Positions 46,844 through 56,341 of a DNA stretch of 64,000 nucleotides are shown one piece after another; positions within the stretch are counted from its first letter, which is position 1, and every line of letters begins with the position of its first letter. Location: assembly GCA_040218535.1 (NCBI GenBank), contig JAVJRG010000012.1, positions 1,240,001 to 1,304,000 of the forward strand, in the 5' to 3' direction. Made by a program: the position numbers and the translations under genes. The DNA is from Lacipirellulaceae bacterium (GTDB taxonomy: Bacteria > Planctomycetota > Planctomycetia > Pirellulales > Lacipirellulaceae). The notes under the pieces are model-generated. The model was given only the letters and a program-made list of their open reading frames with translations. It did not search any database and had not been told where the DNA came from.

Positions 46844-48403
46844 CTAGCTTATGCCGACTCCCGCGAACTGGATGCCGGTAAGCTCGGCCACTTCTTTCTT
46901 CCATGTGGTGATGTCGTTGGCGTTGAACTGGTTGAGGTGGTTGTGTCCGCATGCGCGAGCCATCACTTTCATCAGTTCGACCGAGGCATTAAGAAATCTC
47001 GCCAGTTGCTCGGCTGATTTATTGACATTCAGTTTGGCTCGTAAGTCCTTCCGAACCGTGGCGATGCCCGCGGGGCAATTGTTGGTGTTGCAGATACGGG
47101 CCGCGACGCAGCCGACGGCTTGCATGGCCGAGTTGGCAATGGCGACTCCGTCCGCGCCCAAGCACAAGGCCTTGATGAAATCGGCGGGAGTGCGAATACC
47201 GCCGGTGGCAATTAACGTGACGTCGCTTTCGCCGTTGCGATCCAAATGTTGGCGTGCACGAGCGAGTGCAGGAATCGTTGGCACGGAAATGTTGTCGCGA
47301 AAGAGCAGCGGTGCCGCTCCCGTGCCACCGCCTCGCCCATCGAGAATAATGTAGTCGGCACTTGCTTCCAGCGCGAAGTCGATATCTTGCTCGATGTGCT
47401 GTGCGGAGAGTTTGAAGCCGATGGGAATCCCGCCCGAGAGCTCGCGGACGCGATCTGCAAACTCTTTAAAGTCTTGCGAGGTGACCAAGTCTTTGAACGT
47501 TGGCGGAGAGATGGCTGCATCGCCTTCCGGCAGGTCGCGGACTTCGGCAATCTTCCCTTTCACTTTGTTGCCAGGGAGATGCCCACCGGTGCCGGTCTTC
47601 GCCCCCTGCCCGCCTTTGAAATGAAAGGCTTGAACTTTTGGCAAGTGATCTTCGGAGTAACCAAATTTCGCCGAGGCGAGTTCATAGAAGTAGCGAGAAT
47701 TCTCCTCTTGTTCTTCGGGAAGCATGCCGCCTTCGCCAGAGCAGATACCCGTTCCCGCCATTTCTGCCCCGCGAGCTAGGGCGATCTTTGCTTCTTCGGA
47801 GAGTGCACCGAAGCTCATGTCGGAGACGAAGAGTGGAATCTTCAGTCGCAGGGGCTTCTTTGCTTTGGGTCCGATGACCAGCTCGGTGCTGACTTCGGCA
47901 TCGTCTTGCAGCGGCTTGGTCGCCAACTGTGCAGTGAGGATTTGGATGTCGTCCCAGTGTGGCAGCTTGTTCCGCGGCACGCCCATCGCTGCGAGCGGCC
48001 CGTGATGCCCCATCTTTTCCAGACCATCCCGGGCCAAAGCATGGATGAACTCGACGGTTGGCTCTTCCGAAGTGGCTTTCGCCTTCGGCATCTCGTTGTC
48101 GGACCCCTCGTCAGACTTGGACTCTTCGGAATCTGTTTCGGAGTCTTCCGTTTCTGAGTCGCTGTCGTCGAGATTATTGTGGCTGCCATCGCAATAGGGA
48201 GGATCGCCGGTGTGTTTGCACATGCAGAGCGCGGCCTCTTGTTCCTCGTCAACAGAAAAGGACACAGGCTCGATTCCCGTGCCGCGATGCGAACCATCAC
48301 AAAAAGGCTGGGAACTCGACTGGCCGCAGGCACACCAATGGTGTTCACCCTTTTCGAGTTCAACCTCGACAGGTTCTTTGGCTGCGATTTTGGGCGAAGA
48401 CAT
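46844..48403 (-). CDS. Double-CDGSH / glutamate-synthase-like FMN protein
   Basis: 519 residues fusing two iron-sulfur CDGSH domains (CACGQSSSQPFCDGSH, about 24-39; CMCKHTGDPPYCDGSH, about 60-75) to an FMN-binding glutamate-synthase-like domain (about 130-500) through an acidic Ser/Asp/Glu linker. In the FMN domain PLFVSDMSFGALSEEAK, SGEGGMLPEEQE and DGRGGGTGAAP are diagnostic, and ATGGIRTPADFIKALCLGAD binds FMN phosphate. NTNNCPAGIATV is a typical iron-sulfur or substrate segment. ATG 48403 has AGGAGA upstream. It is probably a redox enzyme moving electrons from 2Fe-2S centres to FMN; the substrate is unknown. Confidence 0.9.
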   Translation of the reverse strand: MSSPKIAAKEPVEVELEKGEHHWCACGQSSSQPFCDGSHRGTGIEPVSFSVDEEQEAALCMCKHTGDPPYCDGSHNNLDDSDSETEDSETDSEESKSDEGSDNEMPKAKATSEEPTVEFIHALARDGLEKMGHHGPLAAMGVPRNKLPHWDDIQILTAQLATKPLQDDAEVSTELVIGPKAKKPLRLKIPLFVSDMSFGALSEEAKIALARGAEMAGTGICSGEGGMLPEEQEENSRYFYELASAKFGYSEDHLPKVQAFHFKGGQGAKTGTGGHLPGNKVKGKIAEVRDLPEGDAAISPPTFKDLVTSQDFKEFADRVRELSGGIPIGFKLSAQHIEQDIDFALEASADYIILDGRGGGTGAAPLLFRDNISVPTIPALARARQHLDRNGESDVTLIATGGIRTPADFIKALCLGADGVAIANSAMQAVGCVAARICNTNNCPAGIATVRKDLRAKLNVNKSAEQLARFLNASVELMKVMARACGHNHLNQFNANDITTWKKEVAELTGIQFAGVGIS

Positions 48404-48566
48404 AAGCGTGGCGTTCTCCTGCAAAGAAGGCTTGGTTAGCAATCGCCGAGACGCACGCCAGAATAACAGTTGTGCTGAAAAATCACCACTGGCAACCAAA
48501 GCGATCTGCCCTGCACATCAACAAAAAAGGTCACTTGCCAGAGAGACAAGTGACCGTGCAGAAAAA

Positions 48567-48926
48567 GTGGAGGCGGCGGGAATCGAACCCGCGTGCCGAG
48601 ACCGCTCGACGCAAACTTCTACGTGTGTAGTCGGCGAATTTAGTTTCGCGGTGCGTGACGCCTCGTCGACCAGGCTTCACACGCGCTAGCTAGGAACGGA
48701 ATTTCGCCTTGAGCGTGCCCAGCAGTGACTCGCGGCTAGTTGGTTTAGGTGATGGACGTTCGCGCCGACCCAACGACGGCACGAGGCCCAGGCAGCCTAT
48801 TTCTAGGCAGCCAAAGCGTAGTTACCTTCGGCAATTGAAGGTGTGATCAGCTTTTTACGTGGCCTGCTGATCAACCACGACACGCCATTTACGCTTCGCA
48901 AATCCGGTCGAACCCTGTTCGCCCCC
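48567..48926 (-). ncRNA. ssrA: tmRNA (ssrA)
   Basis: 360 nt. The 5' end GGGGGCG pairs with CGCCTCC before the encoded 3' CCA. The T arm GGGTTCGATTCCC and the start GGGTTCGACC are canonical. The resume codon GCC (48830-48832) opens a frame encoding the tag AEGNYALAA, ending TAG at 48803-48805. Tags ending ALAA mark proteins for proteolysis. It supports trans-translation rescue of stalled ribosomes. Confidence 0.97.
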
Positions 48927-48985
48927 TGAGCTTGCGTAGTCTTCGATTATATTCGGCATCCTTGGGGAAGGAAAGCGAGCGAATC

Positions 48986-49075
48986 TGGCCACGGATTTCA
49001 CGGATGACGCGGATTGAGTGAGCGTAACGATGTTTGATAACCGCCTGATTCGTGCAATTCGTTTTATTCGTTGGC
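48986..49075. repeat. Dispersed repeat C/E-related hairpin
   Basis: GGCCACGGATTTCACGGATG followed by ACGCGGATT at the left is opposed by TGATTCGTGCAATTCGTTTT at the right. It is related to the CACGGATT unit at 23211-23383 and the ATTCGTG unit at 25519-25600. Confidence 0.5.
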
Positions 49076-49134
49076 GAAAATGATACATTGATGACCGACC
49101 ATCATCCGAATCGCGTTGAACAAGGAACCTAACG

Positions 49135-49848
49135 ATGAAGAATCTTTCCAAGACCGTTCATGTAGTCCTTATTTGCTACTTGTTACTCGCGTGCTCTCTG
49201 GCCAATGCCAAAGAAGGAAGTGGCAAGAAAGGGAGTGCAGCCAAAGCGACCACTACGAAAGCTGCCCCAGGGAAAGCAGTCATGCTGTTCAACGGCAAGA
49301 ATCTCGACGGTTGGAAGCACCACCTCGGAAAGTCGAAAGTTAAGCGTGAAGACGTATGGTCGGTGGAGGACGGTGTTTTGAAATGCAAAGGCCGACCGGC
49401 CGGTTACCTTTATACCGAGAAGGACTACGAGAATTACGTACTCACCCTTCAATGGCGCTGGCCTGGAAAAGGAGGAAACAACGGCGTGCTTGTACACTTC
49501 AACGGAAAGAATAAGGGGGTGATCGGTATTTGGCCAAAGTCGTTGGAAGTTCAGTTGCACGCAGACAACGCAGGCGACTTCTGGGTGATCGGCACCGAGA
49601 TCGACGTGCCCAATGAAGAGAGCCGGGTGAAGGGACGACGGCACTTGAATCTCAACGACGGTGCCGAGAAGAAACTTGGCGAGTGGAACGACCTTGAAAT
49701 CACTTGCAAAGGCGACGAGGTCACCGTGAAAGTGAACGGCAAGCTCGTCAACCGCGGCACGAACAGCACCGTCACCAAAGGAAGAATTTGTCTGCAGAGC
49801 GAAGGCACGCCGATTGAGTACCGGCGGGTGATGTTGCGGAAGCTGTAA
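49135..49848 (+). CDS. DUF1080 (3-keto-disaccharide hydrolase-type) protein, exported
   Basis: 237 residues. AAGGAACC precedes the ATG. The N-terminal signal has a hydrophobic core with LLLAC (possible lipoprotein site) or cleavage after ANA. DUF1080 starts VMLFNGKNLDGWKHH and continues WSVEDGVLKCKGRPAGYL, then VLTLQWRWPGKGGNNGVLVH and GEWNDLEITCKGDEVTVKVN. It has the concanavalin-like fold of family members, some now described as 3-keto-disaccharide hydrolases. A polysaccharide-processing role fits the sulfatase-rich setting but is inference. Confidence 0.9.
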   Translation: MKNLSKTVHVVLICYLLLACSLANAKEGSGKKGSAAKATTTKAAPGKAVMLFNGKNLDGWKHHLGKSKVKREDVWSVEDGVLKCKGRPAGYLYTEKDYENYVLTLQWRWPGKGGNNGVLVHFNGKNKGVIGIWPKSLEVQLHADNAGDFWVIGTEIDVPNEESRVKGRRHLNLNDGAEKKLGEWNDLEITCKGDEVTVKVNGKLVNRGTNSTVTKGRICLQSEGTPIEYRRVMLRKL

Positions 49849-49884
49849 AGTGAGCTACTCTATGCAGGCGGTTGGCAATTGTTT

Positions 49885-50895
49885 CTAGTATCTCTTGGTC
49901 TTTTCAAGGCGAGCTTTGCGGCACGCAAGTCGGAAAGAAATCAGTCCTACAAGTAAGAGGCTCCTTGGCTCAGGAATAGCTTGGACGTCAAGACGTGCAT
50001 TGCTGACATCGTTGCCATAATTTAGGTTCCAGTCAGCGAGCGACTCCGGCATGCCGACGCCTCGTTGCCAGGCAAGAAAGTCCGCCCCGTCGTAGTCACC
50101 ATCGGTGTCGACGTCGCCACTTCCCGACATGTCTTGAGTAACGAGTGTGTCGAGATGATCTTCGACCCAGGGAATGACGAGCTGATCTAGCGTATTGAAC
50201 GATATGTTGTCCGTGCCTGCTGCGATGAAAAACGGATCGGTGGTCTCGAAGCCCTCCATGCGAAGTTGCATCGCGAAGAGGTAGACGCCTTCAGTGAGCG
50301 TTGGGGCAGACGGGGCATCTAGGAAGAACCAGCGATGGGCATGCAGTGGCTGAGTCATGTTATTGGTGACCGTCCCAATGTGTTCGCCTGGAACGAATTC
50401 GGGTGAACCATCAACAAAGGCGTTGTCGAAGAAGCCCTCGGTGTAGAGGGTTAACTTCGTGTCACTTTCTGGAACGGCACCGAAGTCGACATCCTGGATT
50501 GTAGTTCCCAGGCCATCCCAATAGAGGAGATTCGCGGTGATTCCCGCGTGCGTCATCGGCAAGAAATCCCAGTAGAGTTCTCCGCCCAACGGAAGTGTTT
50601 CGGTGCCGGCAGGCGCGTTGCCCAGTGATGAAAACGCAGGGACATCGTTACCCACTGACGAGGGAAACTGTGGCGAGGGTGAGGGGAACTGCAAGGAGAA
50701 AGCCCGATTGCCCATGGTCTGCTGACCAGTGATGACACTATCGAGTCCCGTAACAAGTTTGCCTGCATCTTCTTGAACAAGGATGGCACCGTTGTGAGCG
50801 TGTGCAGCAATCTGGAACGCGGCGGGGCAAATGAGATTTACCGACAGGCATGCGAAAGACAGCAACAGGAATTTGCATGGGGTTTTCGAAGTCAT
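49885..50895 (-). CDS. Exported PEP-CTERM protein with HxH-containing domain and dockerin-like motif
   Basis: 336 residues. Signal peptide ends near AHA. The mature part starts HNGAILVQEDAGKLVTGLDS and contains HAHRWFFLDAPSAPTLTEG followed by VYLFAMQLRMEG and TDPFFIAAG. This layout also occurs in the neighbouring 51013-51888 gene and recalls a PEP-CTERM group described as Zur-repressed in cyanobacteria (all3515 type); I cannot verify membership. A dockerin-like DVDTDGDYDGADFLAWQRG precedes IPEPRSLLLVGLISFRLACR, the PEP-CTERM signal. ATG 50895 is the likely start. A metal-related surface role is inference. Confidence 0.82.
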   Translation of the reverse strand: MTSKTPCKFLLLSFACLSVNLICPAAFQIAAHAHNGAILVQEDAGKLVTGLDSVITGQQTMGNRAFSLQFPSPSPQFPSSVGNDVPAFSSLGNAPAGTETLPLGGELYWDFLPMTHAGITANLLYWDGLGTTIQDVDFGAVPESDTKLTLYTEGFFDNAFVDGSPEFVPGEHIGTVTNNMTQPLHAHRWFFLDAPSAPTLTEGVYLFAMQLRMEGFETTDPFFIAAGTDNISFNTLDQLVIPWVEDHLDTLVTQDMSGSGDVDTDGDYDGADFLAWQRGVGMPESLADWNLNYGNDVSNARLDVQAIPEPRSLLLVGLISFRLACRKARLEKTKRY

Positions 50896-51012
50896 TTTCT
50901 TAAATTCGTTTCGAGGTCGTCCTGTCAACAATGCCGGGGACCGTGCGATTTAGCGAACGGCCCCGGCTCATGGTTTAGCGACGATTGATCGTCCAGGGTA
51001 AGCAACGTTTAC

Positions 51013-51888
51013 CTAGCGACGGCGTCGCACGCCGCCGATAAAGCCGACGAGCAGAATTCCGGCCAGGGCCAGGCTCGTTGGCTCAGGGACAGCTTCCGTC
51101 TGGACAGCGCTAATCGCGTTTGAGAAGAAAGTAAAGTCGGCGGCTCCTTGGATTCCTTCATAGATCGGCAGCGGATTGCCAGCGGGATCGTCTGCGTAGA
51201 GGCGTGCCATCTCGCCGATCGCTTCGGCAGCCGCAATCTGGGCATCGCGGATTTCTTGTGCCGTTGCGTTGGGATCGAGCCGGTCCGCAATGTTTGTAAC
51301 CTCGCCTGTCACGAGCGTCACCATGTAGTAAGGATCGGAGTCAATTAGGCCATCGACGCTTACCGTTAGTTTGCCAACGTAAACCCCATCAGCAGGAGTG
51401 CCGTTGGGGTCGTTCACGCCAAACAGCGGGTGCGAGTGAAACCCTCCCAGCGTGTCAGATTTTCCCGGTTGAGGAGCGACGCCCGCATTGATTCCTGTGG
51501 CAGGGCCAAGCTGGACTTCGGCGGACTGGCCATCCCAATATCTCAGCTCCACTAGGTTGTATGAGATGTCTGCTTCCGTCGGCAATTCGCCCTCATTGGC
51601 GTCGAAGCCAGGTTCACTCGACCCGAACTGCCAGGGGATCGCGGGAATAGGATTTTGTGGAAGCAGCACCAGGGAAAAAATATTTTCGGTCGGGTCGAAA
51701 AATTCCTGGTCCTCATCCTGGTCATCCAAGACGGCGAAACCGATATCGACTTTGCCGTTGGTCGAGAAGATGGCGATGTCGCCGCCCGCTCCATGGCCGT
51801 AGGCATGCCGCGCAGCAGGTGAAGTTGCCAGCAGCGCGACCGAAAGGCAAATCGCAAACTTCAAAGAAGAAGTTGAAAACAAACGCAT
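51013..51888 (-). CDS. Exported PEP-CTERM protein, relative of the preceding one
   Basis: 291 residues. ATG 51888 begins a signal peptide (FAICLSVALLATSPAARHA). The mature N terminus HGAGGDIAIFSTNGKVDIGF and the later LGGFHSHPLFGVN followed by DGVYVGKLTVSVDGLIDSDP resemble the HAH, GVYL and TDP segments of the 49885 gene, so the two probably share a domain. An Asp/Glu-rich loop (VLDDQDEDQEFFDPTEN) could bind calcium or other metals. It ends VPEPTSLALAGILLVGFIGG plus RRRR, a strong PEP-CTERM signal. The gene has its own start on the same strand as its neighbours, 117 bases upstream of the next start. Confidence 0.85.
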   Translation of the reverse strand: MRLFSTSSLKFAICLSVALLATSPAARHAYGHGAGGDIAIFSTNGKVDIGFAVLDDQDEDQEFFDPTENIFSLVLLPQNPIPAIPWQFGSSEPGFDANEGELPTEADISYNLVELRYWDGQSAEVQLGPATGINAGVAPQPGKSDTLGGFHSHPLFGVNDPNGTPADGVYVGKLTVSVDGLIDSDPYYMVTLVTGEVTNIADRLDPNATAQEIRDAQIAAAEAIGEMARLYADDPAGNPLPIYEGIQGAADFTFFSNAISAVQTEAVPEPTSLALAGILLVGFIGGVRRRR

Positions 51889-51979
51889 ATCACAAACTCC
51901 CAATAAAGAGGCCAAACGATGGCCGTCATGTTCTAGAAAAAAACTGAAAAATCCCCTCACGGCAAAGCTTAGGTTCCAC

Positions 51980-52747
51980 TCAATACTGTGGCGGGATCGC
52001 AAAGTTGAATCCTTCGCGGCACCACTCCAGTATTTGATCCGAAGCAATAGCAACCACGTGCCCGTCCGCGTAGAGATAGTTGGCAACGTTGCCGGTATGC
52101 CGTCCGATCGTGACTTCGCTTTGCACGGCATCGTCAACGCGATCGTTGGTCACGTTCACTTCGCTGAACCAGCGATAGGAATGTACATGGTCGTAGTCGA
52201 CGGCCAAGCGAGAGGCATTCCCCTCGAACATCATGATCGTGGCATGGGTCACGCGGAGATCGTACAAGTCGGCAACCAATCCTTCGTCTTGCGCTTGCAC
52301 CGCTGCCGCCAACGCCGGAGGCAAGCCCGAGGTGTCAAGCGCTTCCGGTTCACGTAAGTAGCCGTTCATCGCGTAGCTCGTGGCGGCAACTTCGCTGCCA
52401 TCGATTCGCTTGATGTCTTCGGGGCAGAGGCGAATCGCATCGACATTTTCCGTGAAAGGCGCCAGTCCGGCGATCCACGACTTTTCCTCCTCGGTCTGGC
52501 CCGAATCAACCGTGTTGTGATACGCAATCAGCGGGAACTGCCCGTTGTGGACGTTGGCGAACTGGTGAATTGCCATTCCGATCTGCCGCATGTTGTTCGC
52601 GCATTCCGCCCGTCGAGCCGCTCCACGAGCAGCCTGAACGGCGGGCAGCAATAGCCCTATGAGCACGCCAATAATGGCGATCACCACCAACAACTCAACC
52701 AACGTCATCGCGCAACGGCCGTTGCGAGAGGAGCGAAACCTACGCAT
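51980..52747 (-). CDS. DUF1559 prepilin-like protein
   Basis: 255 residues. [20 protein letters not shown] is the type IV prepilin N-methylation/cleavage segment, followed by [20 protein letters not shown], typical of DUF1559. [14 protein letters not shown] is the H-x9-DG motif of that family. ATG 52747 has GGAG upstream. Such proteins are abundant in planctomycetes and are thought to form pseudopilin-like structures or be secreted at the surface. It belongs to the island of exported proteins here. Confidence 0.93.
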   Translation of the reverse strand: MRRFRSSRNGRCAMTLVELLVVIAIIGVLIGLLLPAVQAARGAARRAECANNMRQIGMAIHQFANVHNGQFPLIAYHNTVDSGQTEEEKSWIAGLAPFTENVDAIRLCPEDIKRIDGSEVAATSYAMNGYLREPEALDTSGLPPALAAAVQAQDEGLVADLYDLRVTHATIMMFEGNASRLAVDYDHVHSYRWFSEVNVTNDRVDDAVQSEVTIGRHTGNVANYLYADGHVVAIASDQILEWCREGFNFAIPPQY

Positions 52748-52851
52748 ATCGAGGACTCCATTTCCCTAGGGGGAAAGGACACCGTGGAAAGAACATCCTG
52801 GAAACGACGCCTAGCAGATAGCCAGCGCCTTGGTTCACAGAAAAACGTGAG

Positions 52852-53337
52852 CTACACGAGGGGGAAGGAAGGTGGCCCACGCGGTTGGTGGAGTCGCGTA
52901 GATTCACGGTGAGCGAAACTTTCTGTTTCGCTTGCGATCTGCGTGCTGGAAGTGTCTTCGAGGAACCATCCGATGAGCCCGACTTGGCTCTGCTCGAGAT
53001 CCGAGAGAACCGCCAGCAAAGGACAAGCGTGCGGCTCGTGCTGCTCTCCAGGTTCGTCGTAATCGGCTCCTGAATTCTTTTCTCGCTTATTATCCGTCTT
53101 GGTCGATGTGCTTGACGCCGTACGAACCGACTTCACGGGACCATGATAATGCACATGAAAATCAGGTCCGTGGAAATGGTGATAGCCCTGATGATGAGCT
53201 TCTTCTGCTACAGAATCCGTAGATGCAGAAGCTGTCGAATCGACGAGGTAATGCAACGACTGTCCGCCAAGTCCCACCACGAGATACATCGCAGTGAGGG
53301 CGATTGCTGTTGCCGTTTGCCGCTTCGTCCGTCTCAT
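52852..53337 (-). CDS. Small His-rich exported protein, unknown function
   Basis: 161 residues. The N-terminal hydrophobic segment (AIALTAMYLVVGLGG) is a signal peptide or anchor. The cluster HHQGYHHFHGPDFHVHYHG (about 47-65) carries nine histidines, suited to metal binding. A later HEPHACPLLAVLSDLEQS contains a lone Cys-His pair. No family recognised. It precedes the DUF1559 gene and lies in the HupE/PEP-CTERM island. Confidence 0.75.
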   Translation of the reverse strand: MRRTKRQTATAIALTAMYLVVGLGGQSLHYLVDSTASASTDSVAEEAHHQGYHHFHGPDFHVHYHGPVKSVRTASSTSTKTDNKREKNSGADYDEPGEQHEPHACPLLAVLSDLEQSQVGLIGWFLEDTSSTQIASETESFAHRESTRLHQPRGPPSFPLV

Positions 53338-53680
53338 CAGGTGCTACGATTCGTTGGTTAGAGGACAAGATGCCCAAGAGGACTGCTTGTACGTGTTGGT
53401 GTCCAGCGTGAGATCAATTCAACGTAGCCGATTGGTAGTCGGAAAGCGACCGGATTCTCTCAAAACCCTCGGTATTCGTGACTGGTGAATTACCGCAAAG
53501 AAGGTGGCACTTCAGACTGCAAGCATCGCCCAGAGCATCAATTAATACGAACGTGGGTAGACTGCGGATTGTTGAAACCTTCGGTTCTGCAATCCGAAGT
53601 CAGTTCTGGCCTGATTGTGTTCAATCTGGGCGGTTCGTTCTGTGAGATTCCATAGCTTCGCCCAATGAAATTAAGAAATG
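53338..53680. other. Intergenic region with no recognised feature
   Basis: 343 bases after the HupE gene stop and before the His-rich gene start, both leftward. It should contain the promoter of the His-rich gene. I saw no clear Zur-, Fur- or NikR-like palindrome and no coding frame. Confidence 0.5.
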
Positions 53681-54823
53681 TCAGAAGGGGAGAATGCTGT
53701 AATTGCCGACTCGCTCGACCATCCACAAGGCCGCAATCACGGCGATCACGACTGACCCTCCACGCATGATGCCCCATTCGTAGAACCGCGTGTGGCGGAG
53801 TGCGTAGGCTATCGGCAGGAACACCAGCACGATTGCCAACTGGCCTAGTTCTACCCCCACATTAAACCCCAACAGCGAGACGGCAAGGGCCGTGCTGGAA
53901 AGTCCCAGGTCGAGCAGGACGTTGGCGAAGCCGAAGCCGTGAATGAGCCCGAAGAAAAAAGCAATCATCCAGCCCGATAGTGGCAGAACCGGCCAGAGGT
54001 TGTTGGCTGCCGTGACAATGATCGAAAAGGCAATCGTTGCTTCGACCATCTGGCTGGGCAGGGTGACGTATTCCATCACGGACAGCCACAGCGTGATCGA
54101 GTGGGCGACAGTGAATACCGTGACGATTTTTAATACTTCCTTGCAGGCCGGGCCGAAGGCTTCGACCGGTTGCCACTCGCTCTCTCGTCTGACAAGAACG
54201 GCCGGAATCAGCAGACAGATCAGAAATAGAATGTGGTCTGTGCCAATCCAGATATGCCAGACGCCTTCCCAAATGTACTCCAGCAAGGTTCGCCAGAGCG
54301 ACGATTCAGCCGTGTTGAGCTGCAGGGTGCGACTCTCGGGGCTCAGAATATGTGTGCTGGCTGTTGGACCATTTTCGTAGAGAACCAAGCCGCGGTGCGT
54401 CGGGTCGAGTTCGAAGAGCAGGCTATACTCGACCTCAATAAGCTCGGCATCGCCCTGCCCTTCCGCGTCCAGTTGCAAAACGGCATAGGCTCCGTCACTG
54501 TGCTGCGTGACGAGCAGTTCCGCCAGTTTCAACTGACAGTCCGTGCCGTCGGCTTTCATGCTGAGGCGGTTGAGTGCGTAGTCGGCGATAGAACGCCGCT
54601 TTTCCTTCAATTCCCCCCAAGTAATTTTGCCGTCGCGGTTCGAGTCGAGACCGACGAGCAGTTCCAGATCCTTCAACGCAATGTCCCATTCGACTGCCAG
54701 TCGCTCGCCACCGCCGGTGATTCTCAGATAGCTGTCACTCGGTTTGTGGGCGTGGGCTTGGCTAATGCCGAGTAAGGGAAATGCAGCGAGTAGGAAGCAT
54801 GCTCGCAGAAGGAAAAGCTTCAT
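53681..54823 (-). CDS. HupE/UreJ-type membrane protein with EF-hand-like loop
   Basis: 380 residues. Signal peptide ends QAHA, followed by HKPSDSYLRITG. An exported domain (about 25-190) contains the EF-hand-like loop LDSNRDGKITWGELKEKR. The membrane domain (about 195-375) has IWEGVWHIWIGTDHILFLI, then LKIVTVFTVAHSITLWLS and FFFGLIHGFGFANVLLDLG, matching the HupE/UreJ_2 group, whose histidines are associated with nickel or cobalt transport. ATG 54823 is selected; a longer frame overlaps the TPR gene. It is probably a metal permease or receptor-coupled channel. Confidence 0.9.
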   Translation of the reverse strand: MKLFLLRACFLLAAFPLLGISQAHAHKPSDSYLRITGGGERLAVEWDIALKDLELLVGLDSNRDGKITWGELKEKRRSIADYALNRLSMKADGTDCQLKLAELLVTQHSDGAYAVLQLDAEGQGDAELIEVEYSLLFELDPTHRGLVLYENGPTASTHILSPESRTLQLNTAESSLWRTLLEYIWEGVWHIWIGTDHILFLICLLIPAVLVRRESEWQPVEAFGPACKEVLKIVTVFTVAHSITLWLSVMEYVTLPSQMVEATIAFSIIVTAANNLWPVLPLSGWMIAFFFGLIHGFGFANVLLDLGLSSTALAVSLLGFNVGVELGQLAIVLVFLPIAYALRHTRFYEWGIMRGGSVVIAVIAALWMVERVGNYSILPF

Positions 54824-54957
54824 GTCATTTCGACCGAGCCCCAGCGACCGAGAAATCCAGTCCGCACTTGAGTGGATGCTGGATTCCTCGGTCGGCGAGC
54901 CTCCCGTCGGAATGATATGATGTTTTAGGTTCGCTGCTACGCTTACAAAAGACACGA

Positions 54958-56166
54958 TCACTCGCCCCCCAACTGCTCAAGGAGCGGATCGAACTGCACA
55001 TCCTGCGTGCCGTGTTCTTTGAGAAAGTCAACGACGGGCTGAGCCGCGTCCGGCTTCTTCGCCGCAATTGCCGCTTCCAACACATTCCGCGTGTCACGCG
55101 CTTCCCTTTGCTTTTGCCAGTTGGCTAGCGCTAATTCAAGAGCAAGCTTTGGATCATCCTTGAGTTCGAAAGCCCAACGCGACTCGAAACGACCATGCGG
55201 CTCGCTGCCGCGGAGGCGGATTTCTTCGAAGCGATCCGCAAGTTGTTGCTGCCACTGTTCGGCCCGTTTATTCATGCCGGCGTTTTTTGCCGCAATCGCC
55301 GCACGCAGCAAGCAGCCCGTGTCGGCGGTATGATCTTGTACCAGTTCCAAAGCTTCTTCGGGTCGGTCGCGATCTAACAGGAAGTCTGCATACGAGCGCA
55401 GCAGGTAGCTTGGGCCGCTGTTGAGTTCTAGCCCCTCGCGATAGTGAGCTTCTGCCTCCTCATCGCGACCCAGCGTCCGCGCGATTTCGGCCTGCCAGGT
55501 GAGAATCCACGGGACGGTTTCGGGGAATTGTGCCTTAGCTGAAGGCAATTGCTTTTCGAGTTGCTCGTAGCCGACCTTCCCACGTCCCGTGGCAGCCAGG
55601 TAGGGAACGTTGACGTACATCACCTCAATCGGGCTCGCGAACTCGCTCAACGAGCCGCGTGCCTTGTTCATTTCTGCGTAGTTGCCTTGCACGCGCAGGA
55701 TATTCGCCAGCTCGATCCACGCCTGCACGTCCCGCGGCTTCTTCTTCACGACACGCCGCAAGTCAGCTAACGCGGCATCGTAGTCGTGGTCGACTTCAAA
55801 GAGTTCAGCGCGAAGCTTGCGTACTGACGATGGTGGTGCCGATTCTTCCCACCAGGGTTGCAAAGCAGCGCGGGCGTAGCCGAAAAGCCGCGGGTCGCCC
55901 TCCTGTTTGCCGAGCTGAATGTAGCGAGCGGCTATGGTTGTGGCCAAGTCGAGGTTCTTCGGGTCGTTGGCGAGCTTCTGCCGGTTCTTTGTGAGTTCGT
56001 CGTCTTGAGCGAATAACGTACTAGGTAGGATTTCGAGAACCACTTCGTCGCTCTCAGGAATGTACGATTCGGTGGCAGCTACGACGTTAGGCACTGCCAC
56101 AAGAAGAACCACGCAGAGGCGCAGAGATCGCGGAGTAGGTCTTTTTAAGTGCAAGAAGCTATTCAC
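54958..56166 (-). CDS. TPR-repeat exported protein
   Basis: About 402 residues. The frame is longer, but its extra N terminus runs through the terminator and 3' end of the DUF4331 gene. I therefore choose GTG 56166, which opens a signal-like NSFLHLKRPTPRSLRLCVVL then LVAVPNVVA. TPR-type helices follow from about 70 (NDPKNLDLATTIAARYIQLG, ALADLRRVVKKKPRDVQAWI, EEAEAHYREGLELNSGPSYL). No enzyme motif. It lies between DUF4331 and HupE genes on the same strand and probably scaffolds proteins in the periplasm. The start is uncertain. Confidence 0.78.
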   Translation of the reverse strand: MNSFLHLKRPTPRSLRLCVVLLVAVPNVVAATESYIPESDEVVLEILPSTLFAQDDELTKNRQKLANDPKNLDLATTIAARYIQLGKQEGDPRLFGYARAALQPWWEESAPPSSVRKLRAELFEVDHDYDAALADLRRVVKKKPRDVQAWIELANILRVQGNYAEMNKARGSLSEFASPIEVMYVNVPYLAATGRGKVGYEQLEKQLPSAKAQFPETVPWILTWQAEIARTLGRDEEAEAHYREGLELNSGPSYLLRSYADFLLDRDRPEEALELVQDHTADTGCLLRAAIAAKNAGMNKRAEQWQQQLADRFEEIRLRGSEPHGRFESRWAFELKDDPKLALELALANWQKQREARDTRNVLEAAIAAKKPDAAQPVVDFLKEHGTQDVQFDPLLEQLGGE

Positions 56167-56281
56167 AAGAAAACGTAGTTTCGTATCAGCTAAGCCAATC
56201 ACTTGGGCATTGTACCATGAGGAGATGCGGCCAACGAACCTCTGCGCCCTCCGCGCCTGGCGTGGGATGCAAGCGAGAGCG

Positions 56282-56316
56282 AAAAAATCCCACAGCACTT
56301 TCGCACTGTGGGATTT
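56282..56316 (-). terminator. Intrinsic terminator after the DUF4331 gene
   Basis: On the minus strand AAATCCCACAG pairs perfectly with CTGTGGGATTT, 11 base pairs around a 10-base loop, followed by a T-run of six. It lies 26 bases beyond the DUF4331 stop and upstream of the TPR gene, so most transcripts should end here. Confidence 0.9.
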
Positions 56317-56341
56317 CGTCCTGGAGACTTGTGGTAAGCTC

